NCBI RefSeq assembly: GCF_049673105.1
Contig: NZ_JBATXG010000032.1
Location: 1 to 64,000, forward strand
DNA: 64,000 nucleotides
Direction of reading: 5' to 3'
Source: Castellaniella sp049673105
GTDB lineage: Bacteria > Pseudomonadota > Gammaproteobacteria > Burkholderiales > Burkholderiaceae_B
Below, in pieces: positions 35,652-44,721 of the stretch. The position numbers were made by a program, and so were the translations under genes. The notes below the pieces were generated by a model, which saw nothing but the letters and a program-made list of their open reading frames with translations, ran no database searches and had not been told where the DNA came from. Every line of letters begins with the position of its first letter. The stretch's first letter is position 1.

Positions 35652-36587
35652 TTAGGTTTGAATACCCCAGGCAAAGGGGTCGTCGTCCTGCAGAATCAGG
35701 GTCGTTTCGCCGCTGATGTGCGCGTTGCCCCGAATGGTGGGAATGACGGTGTCGTCCGGCCCTGGTTCATAACTGGCCTGGAAACGGCTGCCGATGATGC
35801 TGGCTTGGTGCCAGATCTGGCCGGGCTGCAGTTTGCCGTCGGCGGCCAGGCAGGCGATTTTCGCGCTGGTGCCGGTGCCGCAAGGTGACCGATCATAGGC
35901 CTTGCCGGGGCAGAGCACGAAACTGCGGCTGTCGGCGTCGGGATCCGCGCCGAACAGTTCGATATGGTCGATCAGGCCGCCGTCGCGCCCCCGGATGCCT
36001 TGGGCTTCCAGCGCGTTGCCGATGGCCGCCGCGTGTTCGGTCAGCTGGCGGGTGTCGGCGCCGGGATGTACGCGGTCGGGGGCGTTGACCAGGAAGAACC
36101 AGTTGCCGCCCCAGGCGATGTCGCCGGTGACGGGACCCAGGCCGGGGACATCCACTGTGACGTCCTGGCGGTGGCGATACGACGCCACGTTGCGCACACT
36201 GACGCTGCCGTCCGAGTGCAGTGTGGCGTCGACTGTGCCGACCGGGGTTTCGATCCGGTGCGTGCCGGGCTGGATACGGCCCAGATACGCCAGGGACACG
36301 ATCAGGCCGATGGTGCCGTGACCGCACATGCCCAGGTAGCCGGTGTTATTGAAAAAGATGACCCCGGCAGCGGCGTTCGGGTCCTGGGGCGGGCAGAGCA
36401 GCGCGCCGACCAGCACGTCGTGGCCGCGTGGTTCCAGGATGACGGCTTTGCGCCAGTCGTCGTGCTGTTTGGCCAGGCGGGTGCGGCGTTGGGCCATGTC
36501 GCCCGTCCCCAGGTCGGGGAAGCCGTCCAGCACCAGCCGGGTGGGTTCGCCGCCGGTATGGGAATCCAGGATGGAAATGCGTTTCAT
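35652..36587 (-). CDS. 4-Hydroxyproline 2-epimerase (proline racemase family)
   Basis: The enzyme converts trans-4-hydroxy-L-proline to cis-4-hydroxy-D-proline. The 311-residue product keeps both catalytic cysteines, Cys88 in MCGHGT and Cys236 in SPCGTGTSA. This marks racemase/epimerase activity; the related 3-hydroxyproline dehydratases carry Thr at the second position. The N-terminus (MKRISILDSHTGGEPTRLV) is family-typical. Its start overlaps the oxidoreductase stop by four bases (ATGA). Confidence 0.92.
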   Translation of the reverse strand: MKRISILDSHTGGEPTRLVLDGFPDLGTGDMAQRRTRLAKQHDDWRKAVILEPRGHDVLVGALLCPPQDPNAAAGVIFFNNTGYLGMCGHGTIGLIVSLAYLGRIQPGTHRIETPVGTVDATLHSDGSVSVRNVASYRHRQDVTVDVPGLGPVTGDIAWGGNWFFLVNAPDRVHPGADTRQLTEHAAAIGNALEAQGIRGRDGGLIDHIELFGADPDADSRSFVLCPGKAYDRSPCGTGTSAKIACLAADGKLQPGQIWHQASIIGSRFQASYEPGPDDTVIPTIRGNAHISGETTLILQDDDPFAWGIQT

Positions 36588-37852
36588 GAGCGGGCGCCAA
36601 AAAGAGAAAACCGGTCAACCCGGTAAGGATGCAGGTCGATTGCGGCAGGCTGGTGCATCGCCAGGTCACGTACCAGCCGCGCGGTGGCGGCGCTTTGGGT
36701 CAGGCCGAGATGGCCGTGGCCAAAGGCGTAGATGGCCGCCGGATGACGGGGCGAACGGGCGATGATGGGCAGGGAATCCGGCAGGCTGGGGCGAAAGCCC
36801 ATCCACTGGACGCCGTCCGCCGTGTTCAGGTCGGGGAAAAAGGATTTGGCCTTGTCCAGCATGGCCTGCGCCCGGCGGTAGTCGGGCGCCCGATCCAGGC
36901 CGGCCAGTTCGACGGCGCCGCCCACGCGGATGCCGCAGGTCAGGGGTGAAATCACGAAGCCGTGATCGCTGAAGGTGACTTGCTGGCGCAGGTCCAGTGC
37001 ATCGGGCGCCAGGGTGGTGTTGTAGCCGCGTTCGGTTTCCAGCGGGATGCGGTCGCCCAGGCCACGCGCCAGCTGATGGGATCGCGCGCCGGCCGCCAGC
37101 ACGATCTGCCGGGCCTGCAACTGGCTGCCGTCTTCCAGGATCAGCTGTACCCCGCCGGTCGCGGGTTGCAGCCAGCGCACCGACTGGCGCAGCAAGCGCA
37201 CGCCTCGCGTGATGGCTTGTTCCCCCAGCGCCTGACCCAATGCCTGTGGGTCGGCCACGTTGCGCCATTCGGGGATCAGGACGCCGTGGGTGAAGCGCGC
37301 CGCCAGGCCAGGCTGCTGCGCGGCCAGATCCGCGCCTTGCAGCAGGTGGGATTCGATGCCGTAGCGCTCGCGCCATTGTGCGGTGACCAGCGATGCCTGG
37401 TAGCGGTTGGCGCCTTCGTAGACTTCCAGCACCCCCTGGCTATGCAGGTGGTGGGTAAGCCCGGTGGATGCCAGCTGTGCCAGCATTTCGCTTTGGGACA
37501 GGGTCATCAGGGCCGCTTGCGCCCGGATGTTGGCGGGGTAGCGGTCCGGCAGACTGGCGCGCCACAGCTGCAACAGCCACGGGGCAATGCGGGGCAGATA
37601 GGCGGGCGGCAGACTGAGCGGCCCCAGCGGATCGAAGAGCCAGTGGATTGCCTTGCGCAGAATGCGGGGCGAGGCCAGCGGCAGGATGTCGGCGAACGCC
37701 AGCCCGCCGGCATTGCCTTTGCTGGCGCCGCTGGCCAGGTCCTGGGGTTCGATCAGGGTGACGCGCTGACCCGTCTCGCTGAGAGCCAGGGCGCAGCTGA
37801 CACCGATGATGCCGCCGCCGACGATGGCGATGTCGCAGGAAGACGCGTGCAT
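36584..37852 (-). CDS. FAD-dependent oxidoreductase, probable D-hydroxyproline dehydrogenase (DadA-like)
   Basis: The 422-residue DAO-family flavoprotein has the dinucleotide-binding motif IVGGGIIGVSCALAL (residues 10-24), LASGASKGNAGGLAF, and a C-terminal GFRPSLPDSLPIIARSPRHPAAIYAFGHGHLGLTQ region. Coupled to a hydroxyproline epimerase, it most likely oxidises cis-4-hydroxy-D-proline to the pyrroline carboxylate. It is first in the leftward operon, with AGGACTCC before the ATG and a candidate operator 135 bases upstream. Confidence 0.9.
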   Translation of the reverse strand: MHASSCDIAIVGGGIIGVSCALALSETGQRVTLIEPQDLASGASKGNAGGLAFADILPLASPRILRKAIHWLFDPLGPLSLPPAYLPRIAPWLLQLWRASLPDRYPANIRAQAALMTLSQSEMLAQLASTGLTHHLHSQGVLEVYEGANRYQASLVTAQWRERYGIESHLLQGADLAAQQPGLAARFTHGVLIPEWRNVADPQALGQALGEQAITRGVRLLRQSVRWLQPATGGVQLILEDGSQLQARQIVLAAGARSHQLARGLGDRIPLETERGYNTTLAPDALDLRQQVTFSDHGFVISPLTCGIRVGGAVELAGLDRAPDYRRAQAMLDKAKSFFPDLNTADGVQWMGFRPSLPDSLPIIARSPRHPAAIYAFGHGHLGLTQSAATARLVRDLAMHQPAAIDLHPYRVDRFSLFGARS

Positions 37853-37986
37853 GGAGTCCTTCGAGTGCAGTCGTCCGTCTGCCAGGGATGGCCGACAGGC
37901 AAGTTTTCAGGAAAGGCGCCGTGCGGCATCGGCCCGGACAGGCGTGCAGCATGAGGCGCCACCTTGATGGTGGCACAGCCCATATA

Positions 37987-38006
37987 AATATGCAATTGAT
38001 ATATTT
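37987..38006. promoter_or_regulatory. Second candidate GntR-family operator
   Basis: AATATG-CAATTG-ATATATTT shares its outer 14 bases and spacing with the element at 29561-29580. It is embedded in a dyad AAATAT-N9-ATATTT with perfect 6-base arms. It lies 135 bases upstream of the oxidoreductase start and is the only strongly AT-rich patch in that gap. Confidence 0.6.
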
Positions 38007-38039
38007 ACTGAGATCGCCGTGTCCCGGCGGCAGCGGATT

Positions 38040-38783
38040 TTATTCTTCGGTACCCCAGCGGCGGGCCAGGATGGCGCGTTCGAGGATGCCGACGTATTGC
38101 TGGATGGGGATCTGGTGATTGGCGGACAGATTGAAGAATCGGCATGCCACCACATGCAGCGGCGGTTTGTCGCCTTCTTGAAGAAGCTGGTCGTGGCGCA
38201 TCAGGCGCAGACTGATGTCCTGGTCGCCGACATCGGGCATATGCAGCGTGCATTCCTCGAAGAAGGTCCCGATGACCTGATCGGCCAGGATCTTGTTGCG
38301 ATCGATCAGTTGCAGGCCGCCTGCGCTGATGTTGCCCAGCGGCAGGGTGATCTGCCCGCCGGGCAGAGAGGGGTCTTCGATCAGGCAGGTGGCTGGGTTG
38401 ATGGTGGGTACGTCCATGCGGAAGAATTCCCGCCGCTGGATGCGGCGCAACTGGCTGGGCCAGGGCATGGACAGCGCCGGCTTTCCGTCTTGCATGGTGG
38501 GCTGCAGGTGGCCCTGGAATTCGATCAGGACCCGATCGAGCATGCCCTGCAGACGGACTGACGGTGCCCGCAGCAACTGGGAATTCACGGCATCGTCAGA
38601 GGCGTTGTCGACGATCAGAAAGCCTTTTTTGGGATCGAGCTCCAGCATCGTGGAGATGATCGAAACCGCATGGCCCGGGATATCCAAACGCACCAAGGTG
38701 CGTTTATCCAGCAATCTCTGGAGAATGCTCTGTATCTCGAATTTTTGCGACACCGCAAAAGGATCGTTTTCCTCGATGGCCAT
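38040..38783 (-). CDS. YcgR-like flagellar brake protein with PilZ domain
   Basis: This is a cyclic di-GMP effector that slows flagellar motors. The 247-residue product (ATG at 38783) has an N-terminal YcgR domain (about 1-110) and a C-terminal PilZ domain. The c-di-GMP signature is present as RRIQRREFFRM (RxxxR) followed by NISAGGLQL ([D/N]xSxxG). In the same window a GGDEF cyclase occurs at 51872 and two chemoreceptors at 22642-26374; no flagellar genes are adjacent. Confidence 0.9.
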   Translation of the reverse strand: MAIEENDPFAVSQKFEIQSILQRLLDKRTLVRLDIPGHAVSIISTMLELDPKKGFLIVDNASDDAVNSQLLRAPSVRLQGMLDRVLIEFQGHLQPTMQDGKPALSMPWPSQLRRIQRREFFRMDVPTINPATCLIEDPSLPGGQITLPLGNISAGGLQLIDRNKILADQVIGTFFEECTLHMPDVGDQDISLRLMRHDQLLQEGDKPPLHVVACRFFNLSANHQIPIQQYVGILERAILARRWGTEE

Positions 38784-38919
38784 ATGTATGAAGATGCCGG
38801 GATTTAATGACGTCAATTCCGATTTTAAACGAAATCGGCCCGGATTCTCGGGCCGACAAGTGCCATGCGGGAAAGTCTGGATGCCCCGGCGGAAATCGCC
38901 GGGGCGGGCAGACAAGCCG

Positions 38920-40356
38920 CTATTCCAGTGCTTTCAGCATGTCTTCCAGGACTTTTTTCGCGTCGCCAAAGACCATCATGGTCTTGTCCATATAGAACAG
39001 TTCATTGTCCAGTCCGGCATATCCAGCCGCCATGGAGCGTTTGTTGACGATGACGGTGCGGGCTTTGTAGGCCTCCAGGATCGGCATGCCCGCAATCGGG
39101 GAATTGGGATCGTTCTTGGCGGCGGGGTTCACGACGTCATTGGCGCCCAGAACCAGCACTACGTCGGTCTGGCCGAATTCCCCGTTGATGTCCTCCATTT
39201 CGAACACCTGATCATAGGGGACTTCGGCCTCGGCCAGCAGCACGTTCATGTGGCCGGGCATGCGGCCCGCCACCGGGTGGATGGCGTATTTCACCGTGAC
39301 CCCCTGGCTGGATAGCTTGCCGGCCAGTTCCTTCAAGGCGTGCTGCGCGCGCGCCACCGCCAAACCGTACCCTGGGATGATGGTGACGGTGTCCGCATTG
39401 CTCATCAGGAAGGCGGCATCGTCTGCGCTGCCTGATTTGACGCTGCGCTCCCCTGCCGCTGCGCCGCCGCCGGCAGAGGCTTCCGCCCCGAAGCCGCCCA
39501 GGATCACATTGAAGAAAGACCGGTTCATGGCCTTGCACATGATGTAGGACAGAATCGCGCCCGACGAGCCCACCAGCGAACCGGCGATGATCAGCATGGG
39601 GTTGTTCAAGGAAAAGCCGATGCCCGCCGCCGCCCAGCCCGAATAGCTGTTCAGCATGGAAATCACCACCGGCATGTCGGCCCCGCCGATGGGAATGATG
39701 ATGAGCACGCCCAGCAAAAAGGCGATGACCGTCATCAGCACGAAGGGCAGCCAGGACTGTGTGGCCATGAACCAGAATCCGCAGGCCAGCATGACGATGG
39801 CCAGGATCAGATTCAGCGGGTGTTGGCCGGGGAAGACCACCGGTGCGCCCTGGAACAGGCGGAACTTGTATTTCCCTGACAGTTTGCCAAAGGCGATGAC
39901 CGAACCCGAAAACGTGATGGCGCCGACGAAGGTGCCGATGAACAGTTCCAGGCGGTTGCCGGTCGGGATAGGATCGCCGGCGGCTGCAATGCCGAAGGCA
40001 TGGGGTTCGGCCACCACCGCGACCGCGATAGCGACGGCGGCCAGACCGATCATGCTGTGCATGAAGGCGATCAGTTCCGGCATCTTGGTCATTTCGACCT
40101 TGCGGGCCAGGATGGTGCCGATGGTGCCGCCGACCAGCAGGCCCAGAATGACGCGGCCCAGCCCCAGCGTGGCGGTGCCGTCGCGGGCCAGACCAATGAT
40201 CAGCGCCGCCGTCGTCAGGATGGCGATCACCATGCCGGCCATGCCGAAGGCGTTGCCGCGCCGGGATGTCGTGGGATGCGACAGGCCTTTCAGCGCCTGG
40301 ATGAAGCAGACCGAGGCGACCAGGTAAAGCAGGGTGACGAGATTGGCGGAAATCAT
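38920..40356 (-). CDS. pntB: NAD(P) transhydrogenase subunit beta
   Basis: This is the membrane plus NADP(H)-binding subunit of the proton-translocating transhydrogenase, which makes NADPH from NADH. The 478-residue protein has a hydrophobic N-terminal half with about nine helices and a C-terminal NADP domain with GYGLAVARAQHALKEL, HPVAGRMPGHMNVLLAEA and GANDVVNPAA. It overlaps the preceding subunit gene by four bases. Confidence 0.97.
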   Translation of the reverse strand: MISANLVTLLYLVASVCFIQALKGLSHPTTSRRGNAFGMAGMVIAILTTAALIIGLARDGTATLGLGRVILGLLVGGTIGTILARKVEMTKMPELIAFMHSMIGLAAVAIAVAVVAEPHAFGIAAAGDPIPTGNRLELFIGTFVGAITFSGSVIAFGKLSGKYKFRLFQGAPVVFPGQHPLNLILAIVMLACGFWFMATQSWLPFVLMTVIAFLLGVLIIIPIGGADMPVVISMLNSYSGWAAAGIGFSLNNPMLIIAGSLVGSSGAILSYIMCKAMNRSFFNVILGGFGAEASAGGGAAAGERSVKSGSADDAAFLMSNADTVTIIPGYGLAVARAQHALKELAGKLSSQGVTVKYAIHPVAGRMPGHMNVLLAEAEVPYDQVFEMEDINGEFGQTDVVLVLGANDVVNPAAKNDPNSPIAGMPILEAYKARTVIVNKRSMAAGYAGLDNELFYMDKTMMVFGDAKKVLEDMLKALE

Positions 40357-40661
40357 GCCTGGCCCCCCTTGCGATCCTTTTTCTTGAACATTTCCAGCAT
40401 GCGCTGGGTGACGAGAAAGCCACCGAACACGTTGACGGCGGCCAGTGCGACGGCCAGTACGCCCATGCCCTGCGCCAGGCCGCCGTCGGTCAGGCCGGTG
40501 GCCAGCATGGCGCCGACGATGACGATGGCGGAAATGGCATTGGTCACCGCCATCAACGGCGTGTGCAGCGCCGGGGTGACGTTCCAGACCACGTGAAAGC
40601 CGACATAGACTGCCAGCACGAAGATGATGATGTTGATGAGTGTCGGGTTGACCGCTTCCAT
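40353..40661 (-). CDS. pntAB: NAD(P) transhydrogenase subunit alpha part 2 (membrane)
   Basis: The 102-residue membrane subunit has three hydrophobic helices (INIIIFVLAVYVGFHVVWNV, SAIVIVGAMLATGL, GVLAVALAAVNVFGGFLV) and ends TQRMLEMFKKKD, the usual end of the alpha membrane part. In E. coli this segment is fused to PntA; here it is separate as in Rhodospirillum rubrum. ATG 40661 overlaps the preceding stop by one base and its end overlaps pntB by four, so all three genes are coupled. Confidence 0.95.
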   Translation of the reverse strand: MEAVNPTLINIIIFVLAVYVGFHVVWNVTPALHTPLMAVTNAISAIVIVGAMLATGLTDGGLAQGMGVLAVALAAVNVFGGFLVTQRMLEMFKKKDRKGGQA

Positions 40662-41779
40662 CAGGCGCTCCTTAGAACCTTGCCGTCCTGGCAGACCAGG
40701 CAAGCCGTGATGATGTCGTCGTCGGCAGGCAGGGCGAAGCGCCCCTCGGCGTCGATGACCAGTTTCAGAAAATCCAGCAGGTTGCGGGCGTACAAGGCGG
40801 ATGCATCCGTCGCCAGCAGGGCGGGCAGGTTGCTCAGGCCGACCAGGGTGACGCCGTCGTGTTCGACGACCTGGTCCAGGACCGACAGCGGGCAATTGCC
40901 GCCGCGCTCGACTGCCAGGTCGACGATGACCGAACCCGGCTTCATGGCGGCGACCGTCTCGGGCTGGATCAGCACCGGGGCGGGGCGTCCGGGGATCAGC
41001 GCCGTGGAAATCACGATGTCCGCCTGTTTGCAGCGCTCGGCGACCAGAGCGGCCTGGCGCGTCATCCAGGCTGCGGGCATGGGGCGGGCGTAACCGCCCA
41101 CACCTTGGGCGATTTCGCGTTCCTCGTCGGTCTCGTAAGGCACGTCGATGAATTTCCCCCCCAGGGACTCCACCTGTTCGCGGGCGGCAGGCCGCACGTC
41201 GGATGCCTCGACCACGGCGCCCAGGCGCCGCGCCGTGGCGATGGCCTGCAGGCCGGCCACGCCGGCGCCCAGCACCACCACGCGGGCGGCCTTCAAGGTG
41301 CCGGCGGCAGTCATCATCATGGGAAAAATGCGACCGTAGTATTGGGTGGCCAGCAGCACCGCCTTGTAGCCTGCCAGATTGGCCTGGGAAGACAGCACAT
41401 CCAGGCTTTGGGCGCGAGTGGTGCGGGGGGCGGCTTCCAGGGCGAAAGCGGTCAATCCGGCCTGGGCGAGCGTGTGCAGGCCGTCGGCGTCGAAGGGGTC
41501 CAGCATGCCCAGCAGCACGCTGCCGGTTTTCATGTGCGCCAGTTCGGCGGTGTTCGGGCGGCGGACCTTCAGGACCAGCTCGCTGCCCAGCGCTTGGGCC
41601 GCGTCCACCAGAACGGCGCCTGCCTGTTCGTAGTCGCCGTCACGGTAGCGGGCGGACAGGCCCGCGCCGCGTTCCAGCTGCACCTGATGGCCGGCCTGCG
41701 CCAGCTTTTTGACGGTTTCCGGGGTGGCGGCGACCCGGGTTTCACCGGGCAGCGTTTCGCGGGGTATGCCGATCAGCAT
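40661..41779 (-). CDS. pntAA: NAD(P) transhydrogenase subunit alpha part 1 (NAD-binding)
   Basis: This is the soluble NAD(H)-binding subunit. The 372-residue product begins MLIGIPRETLPGETRVAATPETVKKL and has VVVLGAGVAGLQAIATARRLGAVVEASDVRP and VIVDLAVERGGNCPLS. I chose ATG 41779 because the upstream in-frame extension is unrelated to the family. It is first in the pntAA-pntAB-pntB operon. Confidence 0.96.
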   Translation of the reverse strand: MLIGIPRETLPGETRVAATPETVKKLAQAGHQVQLERGAGLSARYRDGDYEQAGAVLVDAAQALGSELVLKVRRPNTAELAHMKTGSVLLGMLDPFDADGLHTLAQAGLTAFALEAAPRTTRAQSLDVLSSQANLAGYKAVLLATQYYGRIFPMMMTAAGTLKAARVVVLGAGVAGLQAIATARRLGAVVEASDVRPAAREQVESLGGKFIDVPYETDEEREIAQGVGGYARPMPAAWMTRQAALVAERCKQADIVISTALIPGRPAPVLIQPETVAAMKPGSVIVDLAVERGGNCPLSVLDQVVEHDGVTLVGLSNLPALLATDASALYARNLLDFLKLVIDAEGRFALPADDDIITACLVCQDGKVLRSA

Positions 41780-41933
41780 AGCGGTCTCCCGTCGATCAAG
41801 ACAGATGTGGGCATGGCTTCTCCTTGTATGTTTTATCCGCCGGGCTGGGCCGCGTGCGGCTGTCTCCTGCCCTGACAGGGAATCATGGTAGCGGGGATTG
41901 GCGTTTGAAACACAGGTCGGCAAGGCGATTTAC

Positions 41934-41952
41934 ATATAGCGTTTGGCTATAT
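41934..41952. promoter_or_regulatory. Dyad ATATAGC-N5-GCTATAT in the pnt/AsmA divergent region
   Basis: A perfect 7-base inverted repeat lies in the 324-base gap between the divergent pntAA and AsmA-family genes. It could be an operator or an AT-rich promoter core for either gene. I see nothing else recognisable in 41780-42103. Confidence 0.4.
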
Positions 41953-42103
41953 AGAGTCGTGTTTTGCATGTTTGCTAAGATTTTGCGACATAAACTCGCA
42001 TGCTGCGCCGGTTTCGGGGACTATCGGATGCGGGCATGGGTTAGCATTTCGCTTAATTGTCCGCCCGGGTGGCGGTCGGCACTCTGGATATGCGGGATTC
42101 ATC

Positions 42104-44695
42104 ATGAATGTGTGGTTGAAGCGGGGTCTGTTCAGCCTGGTCCTGGCCTTGTTGGTGGCCGTGGTCGGTCTGGCCATTTTCCTGCTGACCTTCAATCCGA
42201 ACGCCTATAAATCGAGGCTGGAAAATCTGGTCTTTGAACGCTATGCGCGGACCCTGACCATCGGCGGGGATATCGAACTGTCCCTGTTTCCCCGCATTGG
42301 TTTGTCGGTCAGCAATGTGGCACTGTCCAATCACCAGTCCAAAGACACCTTCGTGTCCGTGGACAGCGCCCGGTTCGCGGTGGCGATCTGGCCTCTGCTG
42401 TCCAATCAGTTGGTGGTGGATCACGTGGCCATCGCGGGCCTGAAGGCCTGGGTCGTGCGGGATGCCAATGGAAATTTCAATTTCAGCGATCTGCTGGAAT
42501 CCGACCAGGCGGCTGCCCTTTCGCCCGCCTCGCCCGCCACGGCGGCGGTTGCCGCTGCAGCCACTGCCGCGATCGGTGAGTCCGATAATCGCTCGGACCT
42601 GAACATCGATATCGCAGGGCTGGATCTCAAGGGGGGGCAGATTCACTACCTGGATCAACGCAGCGGCTTGTCGACGACTTTGTCGGGGATCGAGGCCAAC
42701 ACCGGGCGCGTGACCTACGATCAACCTTTCGATGTTTCTCTGAAGGCGCAGGTAGCCGGGGATGATCCGGTGCAGGATGCGCAGTTGCAGGCTCAGGCGC
42801 TGCTGCGTCTGAATCCGGGTGGGCGCGGCGACTATTCGGCACAAAAAATCAACGTCCAGCTGACGGGCCGTCTGGGCAATCTGGATCAGGCCAGCGCCGC
42901 CTTGAAAGGCAGTCTGGGCTACAAGGGCAGCGAGCGTCGCCTGACCGCCGGCAATCTGGAACTGACGCTGGCCGGCAATATCGTCGGGGCGCATCCCATT
43001 CAGAACCTCAAAGCCAACCTGACGGCGGGACAGCTGCACCTGGACCCGCGCAACCTGGAACTGAAGGTCGCCAAGCTTGCCTTGCGGGCGTCCGCCCAGG
43101 ATCAGGGGCGCAATCTGGAACTCGCTCTGGATGCGCCGGCGCTGGCGGTGTCACCCGAATCCGCCCAGGCCGATCCCGTGGCGGCCACCTTGAAGTCAAG
43201 CGGCGATCAGACGCTGGCGATCTCGCTGGGGCTGGAAGGCCTGACGGGCAATGCCAACGATTGGCAGTTTCGCAAGGTCAGCCTGGATGGCGCGCTGGCG
43301 CAGGGGCCGCGCCTGGTCCGGATGAAGCTGACCTCGCCGCTGGCCTGGAACACATCGCTGCGCAAGGGGGCGTTGACGGCGCTCAAAGGCGACGTCGTGC
43401 TGCGCAACCAGGATCAATCCAAAGCCATCAATGAGTTTCCCATGATCGGCAGCGCGCATCTGGATCTGGTGCGCGATGCCCTGGAGATCGATCTGAATGC
43501 GGTCATGGACGGCGGCCAGACCGCGCTCAAGGTCGCGACAACCGGCCTGGAGGCGCAGCCCAGTACCCGGTTTTCCCTGAATGCCGAAAAAATCGATCTG
43601 AATCACTGGATGCCCACACCGGTGCCCGCGCCCGCCGCGGCGGCGCCCGCCTCTGCTCAGGGGGATGATTCGCCCCCCCCGCCGGATGGCGAGCCGGCGA
43701 CCGACGAGACCAAAGCGCCGACCACTACACCGACCGTGATCGATCTGTCTTTTCTCAAGGGGCAGGATATCCAGGGCGACGTGAAAATCGCCGACCTTCG
43801 CATGCGCGATGTGCAGCTGACCCAGGTGGAAGCGCCGGTCAAGATCGCCGATGGCGTACTGACCCTGCCCAAGCTCACGGCCAAACTGTACGAAGGCGGC
43901 TTGACGGCGCAGGCGCGGCTGGCGGCGGATCAGACCTTGGGGCTGAAGCTGAATCTGGACAAAGTGGCGGTCGAACCCTTCTTGCAGGCGGTGCTGGGGC
44001 GCACGCTGCTGTCTGGTCAGGGCGCCGTCCAGCTGGATCTCAAAACGCAGGGTAATACGATGGATGCCTGGTTGCGGGGCCTGGCGGGCCGGGCGGCCTG
44101 GCAGGTGCGCGATGGCGCCGTGCAGGGCATTGACGCCGGGCAGACCCTGTCAGAGGTCTCCGCTGCCTTGGGCAATATCCTGAAAGGCCGTCTGGACGCC
44201 GTCGCGTCCCCTTTCCAGAAACAGCGCAGTACGCCCTTTAGTACGCTGGAAGGCCGTGTCGATCTGAAAGGCGGCAAGGGCACGGTGTCCAAGCTGCTGC
44301 TGGCCTCCGGCCTGGTGCGGGTGACGGCGGGCAAGCCGGCCTTGATCGATGTGCCGGGTCAGACGCTGGATCTGCAGCTGCTGGCGCAGGTGGCCGCGCG
44401 CGTACCCAAGCCCTTGTCGGGCGCGGTGGCGTCGCTGTTGGGGGCGACGATTCCGATCCGTGTCACGGGCGCTTGGGCGCAGCCGGATTTCGTGGTGCAG
44501 TGGGATGCCATCCACAACCAGACGATCCAGCAGGCGGTCAAGTCGGGGCTGATGGAATTGATCAAGGGCAAGGATCTGATCGAACAGGCTCTGCCCAGTC
44601 CCGACGCCGAACCCTCGCGACCCAAGACGGATGCGGCCAAGTCCGACCCCGTGGAACGCATCGGCAATGCGCTGAAGGGCCTGCTGGGCCAATGA
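42104..44695 (+). CDS. AsmA family protein
   Basis: The 863-residue inner-membrane-anchored periplasmic protein has a single N-terminal helix (GLFSLVLALLVAVVGLAIFLLTF) followed by the AsmA start NPNAYKSRLENLVFERYARTLTIGGDIELSLFPRIGLSVSNVAL. A Pro/Ala-rich linker lies near residues 505-545 and the C-terminal AsmA_2-like region contains GQGAVQLDLKTQG. AsmA-like proteins are thought to affect outer-membrane assembly and lipid transport. ATG 42104 was chosen to begin just before the membrane helix. Confidence 0.92.
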   Translation: MNVWLKRGLFSLVLALLVAVVGLAIFLLTFNPNAYKSRLENLVFERYARTLTIGGDIELSLFPRIGLSVSNVALSNHQSKDTFVSVDSARFAVAIWPLLSNQLVVDHVAIAGLKAWVVRDANGNFNFSDLLESDQAAALSPASPATAAVAAAATAAIGESDNRSDLNIDIAGLDLKGGQIHYLDQRSGLSTTLSGIEANTGRVTYDQPFDVSLKAQVAGDDPVQDAQLQAQALLRLNPGGRGDYSAQKINVQLTGRLGNLDQASAALKGSLGYKGSERRLTAGNLELTLAGNIVGAHPIQNLKANLTAGQLHLDPRNLELKVAKLALRASAQDQGRNLELALDAPALAVSPESAQADPVAATLKSSGDQTLAISLGLEGLTGNANDWQFRKVSLDGALAQGPRLVRMKLTSPLAWNTSLRKGALTALKGDVVLRNQDQSKAINEFPMIGSAHLDLVRDALEIDLNAVMDGGQTALKVATTGLEAQPSTRFSLNAEKIDLNHWMPTPVPAPAAAAPASAQGDDSPPPPDGEPATDETKAPTTTPTVIDLSFLKGQDIQGDVKIADLRMRDVQLTQVEAPVKIADGVLTLPKLTAKLYEGGLTAQARLAADQTLGLKLNLDKVAVEPFLQAVLGRTLLSGQGAVQLDLKTQGNTMDAWLRGLAGRAAWQVRDGAVQGIDAGQTLSEVSAALGNILKGRLDAVASPFQKQRSTPFSTLEGRVDLKGGKGTVSKLLLASGLVRVTAGKPALIDVPGQTLDLQLLAQVAARVPKPLSGAVASLLGATIPIRVTGAWAQPDFVVQWDAIHNQTIQQAVKSGLMELIKGKDLIEQALPSPDAEPSRPKTDAAKSDPVERIGNALKGLLGQ

Positions 44696-44721
44696 ACGCT
44701 TCTCTGAACAAGGAACTGTGA

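Noticed and set aside
35652..36587. trans-3-hydroxy-L-proline dehydratase
   Set aside because: The second active-site position is Cys236, not Thr, which indicates epimerase/racemase chemistry.
38040..38915. Longer form of the YcgR-like protein starting at 38915
   Set aside because: The extra 44 residues are unlike the family, and ATG 38783 begins a normal-length protein.
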